From assembly GCA_002310035.1 (NCBI GenBank), contig DBYC01000080.1:5687-22261 (forward strand): a stretch of DNA of 16,575 nt, given 5' to 3'. The DNA comes from a bacterium UBP6_UBA1196. Its GTDB lineage: Bacteria > UBP6 > UBA1177. The notes beneath the pieces were generated by a model. It worked only from the letters and a program-made list of their open reading frames with translations. It had not been told where the DNA came from and ran no database searches. Each line of letters opens with the position of its first letter. The stretch's first letter is position 1. Both the position numbers and the translations under genes were made by a program. Positions 13,526 to 16,575 of this stretch are shown here, in pieces.

Positions 13526-14751
13526 ATGATTCCGCATACATTCCCCTTTACTCGGTTCTGCGTCCGCAGACTTTTGACGATGTCGTCGGTCAGCAGAATG
13601 TCATAAAGTTATTGAAATCATTCTTAAAATCAGGTTTTTTGCCCTCGATGGTCTTTTACGGCCCTCCCGGAACAGGAAAAACGACAGTCGCAAGGATCGC
13701 CGCCGAGCTTTACGGCGCGAAACTCTACAAATTTTCGGCAGTTACTGACAGTTCCGCCGATATAAAGAAAACAATCTACAAAGACCGTGAATCGATTTTT
13801 ATAAAAAAGCAGATTGTTTTTATTGATGAAATCCACCGTTTCAACAAAGCACAGCAGGATATTTTTCTGCCGATGATCGAAAACGAAGGGATCGTTTTTA
13901 TCGGTGCAACGACCGAAAATCCTTCGTTTTATGTCAACAACGCTCTGCTTTCGCGGGCAAGAAGTGTCCGTTTTTCAAAAATTTCGGTTGCCGACATCGT
14001 AAAAGTTCTGCATAAAGCTGTTGATTACCTGAAAACCGAAATCGACGAAGAACTTCTTGAAATTATTGCGAAAGAAGCAAGCGGCGATGTCAGGATCTCA
14101 GTATCGATACTTGAAAGTGCATATCATTTGAGCGACAAAAACAGGATTTCGCGCGAAAATGTTATGGAAATGGTCGAAAATCCGACTCAATACGACAAAA
14201 CGGGTGATTTTCACTACCGCACTATCTCGGCTTTCATCAAAAGTCTCCGCGGAAGCGACCCTGACGCCGCGCTTTACTATCTCGTAAAAATGATCGAATC
14301 TGGCGACAACCCGCTCTTTTTATTGCGCAGAATGATAATTTTCGCTTCCGAAGATGTAGGAAACGCCGACCCCAAGGCGCTTGAACTCGCAGTCGCTGCG
14401 CTTCATGCGTTCCAGGCTGTGGGCTATCCTGAAGGTAAAATAATTTTAGCGCATATCGTGAACTATCTGGCGACCGCGCCGAAAAGCAACGCAAGTTATC
14501 TCGGGCTTCATGCTGCCGAAGATTTTTTTCAGGAAAATCCATCCCTTGAAATTCCGAAACACCTGATAAACGATTCCTCTTTTGCTCCAGGAGAAGAGAA
14601 AGGAAACTACAAATATCCGCATGATTACGAAAACCACTGGGTCGATCAGCGCTATTTTCCCGGCGATGTCGAGCCTCCTGTTTTTTATAAAATGAAAAAC
14701 ATCGGATATGAAGCCAAAATCAAGGCTTACTGGGAAAAAATCAAGAAATAA
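13522..14751 (+). CDS. rarA: Replication-associated recombination protein A (MgsA/RarA AAA+ ATPase)
   Basis: 409 residues, a little shorter than E. coli RarA (447). This clamp-loader-like AAA+ ATPase acts at stalled replication forks in the cytoplasm. Walker A is 'GPPGTGKTT' (47-55), Walker B 'IVFIDEIHRFNK' (98-109) and sensor 1 'GATTENPSF' (128-136), with 'LLSRARSV' carrying the arginine finger. The C-terminal part has the RarA-specific 'ASEDVGNADP' and 'PEGKIILAHIVNYLATAPKSN' oligomerisation motifs. Its ATG lies in ATGA, overlapping the stop of the upstream gene by 4 bp, and the ribosome site is poor, so translation depends on coupling. It ends 3 nt before the convergent queE stop. Confidence 0.96.
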   Translation: MNDSAYIPLYSVLRPQTFDDVVGQQNVIKLLKSFLKSGFLPSMVFYGPPGTGKTTVARIAAELYGAKLYKFSAVTDSSADIKKTIYKDRESIFIKKQIVFIDEIHRFNKAQQDIFLPMIENEGIVFIGATTENPSFYVNNALLSRARSVRFSKISVADIVKVLHKAVDYLKTEIDEELLEIIAKEASGDVRISVSILESAYHLSDKNRISRENVMEMVENPTQYDKTGDFHYRTISAFIKSLRGSDPDAALYYLVKMIESGDNPLFLLRRMIIFASEDVGNADPKALELAVAALHAFQAVGYPEGKIILAHIVNYLATAPKSNASYLGLHAAEDFFQENPSLEIPKHLINDSSFAPGEEKGNYKYPHDYENHWVDQRYFPGDVEPPVFYKMKNIGYEAKIKAYWEKIKK

Positions 14752-14754
14752 TTT

Positions 14755-15402
14755 CTACTCGATCCCTAAAATCTTGTGCAGCTGGAGCTGCAAACGGATG
14801 TTTTTGTGACTTTTGACGAATTTTTCGACTAAAGAAAACCACTCTCTGCCGTTTTCGAAAACCGGGCTCAGATAAGTTTCGATCCCGTCAAGCAGCGGAA
14901 GTTTTTCATCAATAAAATCAAGATCTTCAACGGTTCCTGTCACGAATTTGATCCACCCTGCCCTACTCTTTTTCAGGAATCCGATATTCTTTTCATCAAA
15001 AAGCGGATTCCCCGATGAAGGAGTTTTCCAGTCTGTCGAAAAATAGAGCTCAGAACCTGAATTTTCAGCAGAAAAAGCGCGGTAAAGCGGCTCAAGCTCG
15101 AGACTTCCGTTTGTCTCGACTGAAATTCTTTTGCCGCGGAGCAGTTTCAGAAGTTTAAGAAGCTCTTCCGACTGGCAGAACGGTTCTCCGCCGGTAACAC
15201 AGACATCTAAGACATCAGATTTATTGATCTTTTCAGCGACTGTCTCAGGCGTTTCAATGTAAAACGAATCTCCTGAAAGAGTCTGTTTCGTGTCGCAGTA
15301 AGAGCAGTTGAGATTGCATCCGAAAAATCTGACGAAATCTGTCGGATAGCCCTGAAAACGGCCTTCACCCTGAAGCGAGGAAAAGATGGAGTGGAGTTTC
15401 AT
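14755..15402 (-). CDS. queE: 7-carboxy-7-deazaguanine synthase
   Basis: 215 residues. QueE is a radical-SAM enzyme converting 6-carboxy-tetrahydropterin to 7-carboxy-7-deazaguanine on the path to queuosine in tRNA. Its cluster motif is 'CNLNCSYC' (Cys29, Cys33, Cys36), the CX3CX2C form of the family, with 'GGEP' (71-74) for SAM binding. The N-terminal 'IFSSLQGEGRFQGYPTDFVR' and C-terminal 'RLQLQLHKILGIE' are diagnostic. There is a short insertion between the cluster and GGEP. It starts 3 nt after the ftcD stop with no clear ribosome site, so translation is probably coupled. QueC, QueD and QueF are not in the window. Confidence 0.95.
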   Translation of the reverse strand: MKLHSIFSSLQGEGRFQGYPTDFVRFFGCNLNCSYCDTKQTLSGDSFYIETPETVAEKINKSDVLDVCVTGGEPFCQSEELLKLLKLLRGKRISVETNGSLELEPLYRAFSAENSGSELYFSTDWKTPSSGNPLFDEKNIGFLKKSRAGWIKFVTGTVEDLDFIDEKLPLLDGIETYLSPVFENGREWFSLVEKFVKSHKNIRLQLQLHKILGIE

Positions 15403-15405
15403 GCT

Positions 15406-16575
15406 TTAGCTTATTTTCTTTTCGACGATTGCAAGAATCTCTTCGGCTTCCTTGTCAACAACATCAAGAACTTTGTTCATTGCAGCCGAAGTTTCAGCGT
15501 AGAAAGGATCGTCTTTCGCAAAATTCTTGAGGTTGATCTTGACGTTGAGAGCAGCCGCTTTTACACCAGCCTGAACGAGCAGAGCGCCTACGCCTGCATC
15601 GCTTGCGGCGTTGATGTTGCCGAATTCGCCGACGATCTTAAGGTTTGGAAGAAGCTCGTAGGTTTTCTCAAGAACGTGAAGCGGGACTGAGATCGCATAT
15701 TTGTTCGCTTCGTCCATATTTTTGTCCGCTGCCGCGATCTCATCGGGATTTCCAGCTTTTTTAGCTGCGTTCTGAGCCTTCATCGCCGCCATCATGATGT
15801 TGAAAGCGTTCGTGTCTTCGTCGATGAGATGAAGAAGTTCCGCACGTCTTACCTGCATGTCTTTCGCGACAGTGTTCATCTTTTCGTTGTGCTCTTTGTA
15901 GCCTTTCTTGTTGTAAGTGAGGTTTGCTACCATGCTTCCAAGCGCCGCTGCCAATGAGCCGCAGAGAGCAGCAACGGAGCCGCCGCCGGGAGCCGGAGCG
16001 TCACTAGCAAGAAGGTCAGAGAACTCGGTTACGGTGATATCGGAAAGTCCTTTTGTCTCTTTCACCATGTATTCGATGACCTTTTCTTCGGGTTTGAATT
16101 TGACTACATCGCTTAAGCCCAGGGACTGTTCCGCGATTTTGATGAGCTCGGCTTCGCTCTGCCCTGCGCATGTTCCCTGTTTTTCAAGGTAGTGGATCCC
16201 AGCTTCGATGAGCGCTTCTTTCGGAAGAACGCCGACTATCTCGCTGCCTGTAACACGGAGCCCCTTCTCTTCCGCGAGTTTCGAAGCCGCGTCGAAAACG
16301 TGGAACATGTTGGTTACATGGTAGTTCGTAAGGTTTATAGAGATCTGCGCTCTTTTGAAATCATCGACATACCAGCCGATAGCTTTGCAGTTCTTGAACA
16401 TGCCGGGATGCATGATCTTTTTGCCGTTTGCATCGAGTTTCGGGTTGCCGTCTGCGTCTTTTTCGGGATACCCCTGTTCGCGCAGTCTCAATGCGATCGC
16501 GTTCGCCTTTTTCGCGTTCGTCGTGTTGAGGTTGATGTTGTAAGCGATGAGGAAATCACGCGCCGAAACAGCGGT
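15406..16575 (-). CDS. ftcD: Glutamate formimidoyltransferase / formimidoyltetrahydrofolate cyclodeaminase, 5' end missing
   Basis: The frame stays open to the right edge, so only the C-terminal 389 residues are seen, about 70% of a full bifunctional protein of around 540. The visible N-terminal part ('ARDFLIAYNINLNTTNAKKA', 'FKNCKAIGWYVDDFKRAQIS', 'VTGSEIVGVLPKEALIEAG') is the transferase domain, moving the formimino group of formiminoglutamate to tetrahydrofolate. From about residue 180 comes the cyclodeaminase domain with 'FSDLLASDAPAPGGGSVAAL', which releases ammonia to give 5,10-methenyl-THF. This is the last step of one histidine-degradation route. The insert 'DADGNPKLDANGKKIMHPGM' marks the bacterial form that has this extra loop. 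A TTG inside the gene at 16491 is not the start. queE follows after 3 nt. Confidence 0.95.
   Translation of the reverse strand, partial: TAVSARDFLIAYNINLNTTNAKKANAIALRLREQGYPEKDADGNPKLDANGKKIMHPGMFKNCKAIGWYVDDFKRAQISINLTNYHVTNMFHVFDAASKLAEEKGLRVTGSEIVGVLPKEALIEAGIHYLEKQGTCAGQSEAELIKIAEQSLGLSDVVKFKPEEKVIEYMVKETKGLSDITVTEFSDLLASDAPAPGGGSVAALCGSLAAALGSMVANLTYNKKGYKEHNEKMNTVAKDMQVRRAELLHLIDEDTNAFNIMMAAMKAQNAAKKAGNPDEIAAADKNMDEANKYAISVPLHVLEKTYELLPNLKIVGEFGNINAASDAGVGALLVQAGVKAAALNVKINLKNFAKDDPFYAETSAAMNKVLDVVDKEAEEILAIVEKKIS

Overview
The window looks like ordinary chromosome from a Gram-negative bacterium of moderate GC content. Two secreted lipoproteins carry MopE-type 'DNDCNG' metal-binding motifs, a Cys-rich 'DCPMGYVCD' segment and a choice-of-anchor-L-like C-terminus. 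A J-domain protein begins with a PatA/DUF4388-like module. This combination is most familiar from Myxococcota and other former Deltaproteobacteria, although the GC is lower than in typical soil myxobacteria. A biotin-dependent carboxyltransferase subunit and a formiminoglutamate-processing enzyme would suit an amino- or organic-acid-fermenting anaerobe. The taxonomic placement is inference, not proof.

Layout. (1) 1-1792: the first 14 nt of a minus-strand tRNA at the left edge, with a strong stable-RNA-type promoter just upstream of it, diverging from a cvpA-like gene and xseA on the plus strand. (2) 5117-1796, minus strand: a tightly packed operon of a carboxyltransferase (transcarboxylase 5S / OadA type, no biotin domain), a J-domain/TPR protein and acpS. 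(3) 5160-6094: back-to-back promoters, then a patatin-like phospholipase that ends in a bidirectional terminator. A small 8-bp tandem repeat follows. (4) 8037-6158, minus strand: a GDP-L-fucose synthase gene and a YitT-family membrane protein gene. (5) 8241-11507: two tandem paralogous lipoprotein genes. (6) 11622-14751: khpA, a membrane-anchored protein that looks like a catalytically dead ApbE-fold protein, and rarA, with 1-bp and 4-bp overlaps. (7) 16575-14755, minus strand: a 5'-truncated ftcD followed by queE.

How the genes fit together. Most of the window is housekeeping: DNA repair and recombination (xseA, rarA), lipid and cofactor metabolism (acpS, patatin, carboxyltransferase), RNA binding (khpA), tRNA modification (queE), histidine catabolism (ftcD) and envelope sugar synthesis (fcl). 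The less ordinary parts are the duplicated lipoproteins with 'DSG' repeat linkers, the apparent pseudo-ApbE between khpA and rarA, and the J-domain protein coupled to a carboxyltransferase and acpS. I see no phage, IS element, CRISPR array or defence island. No stretch longer than about 205 bases lacks a gene.
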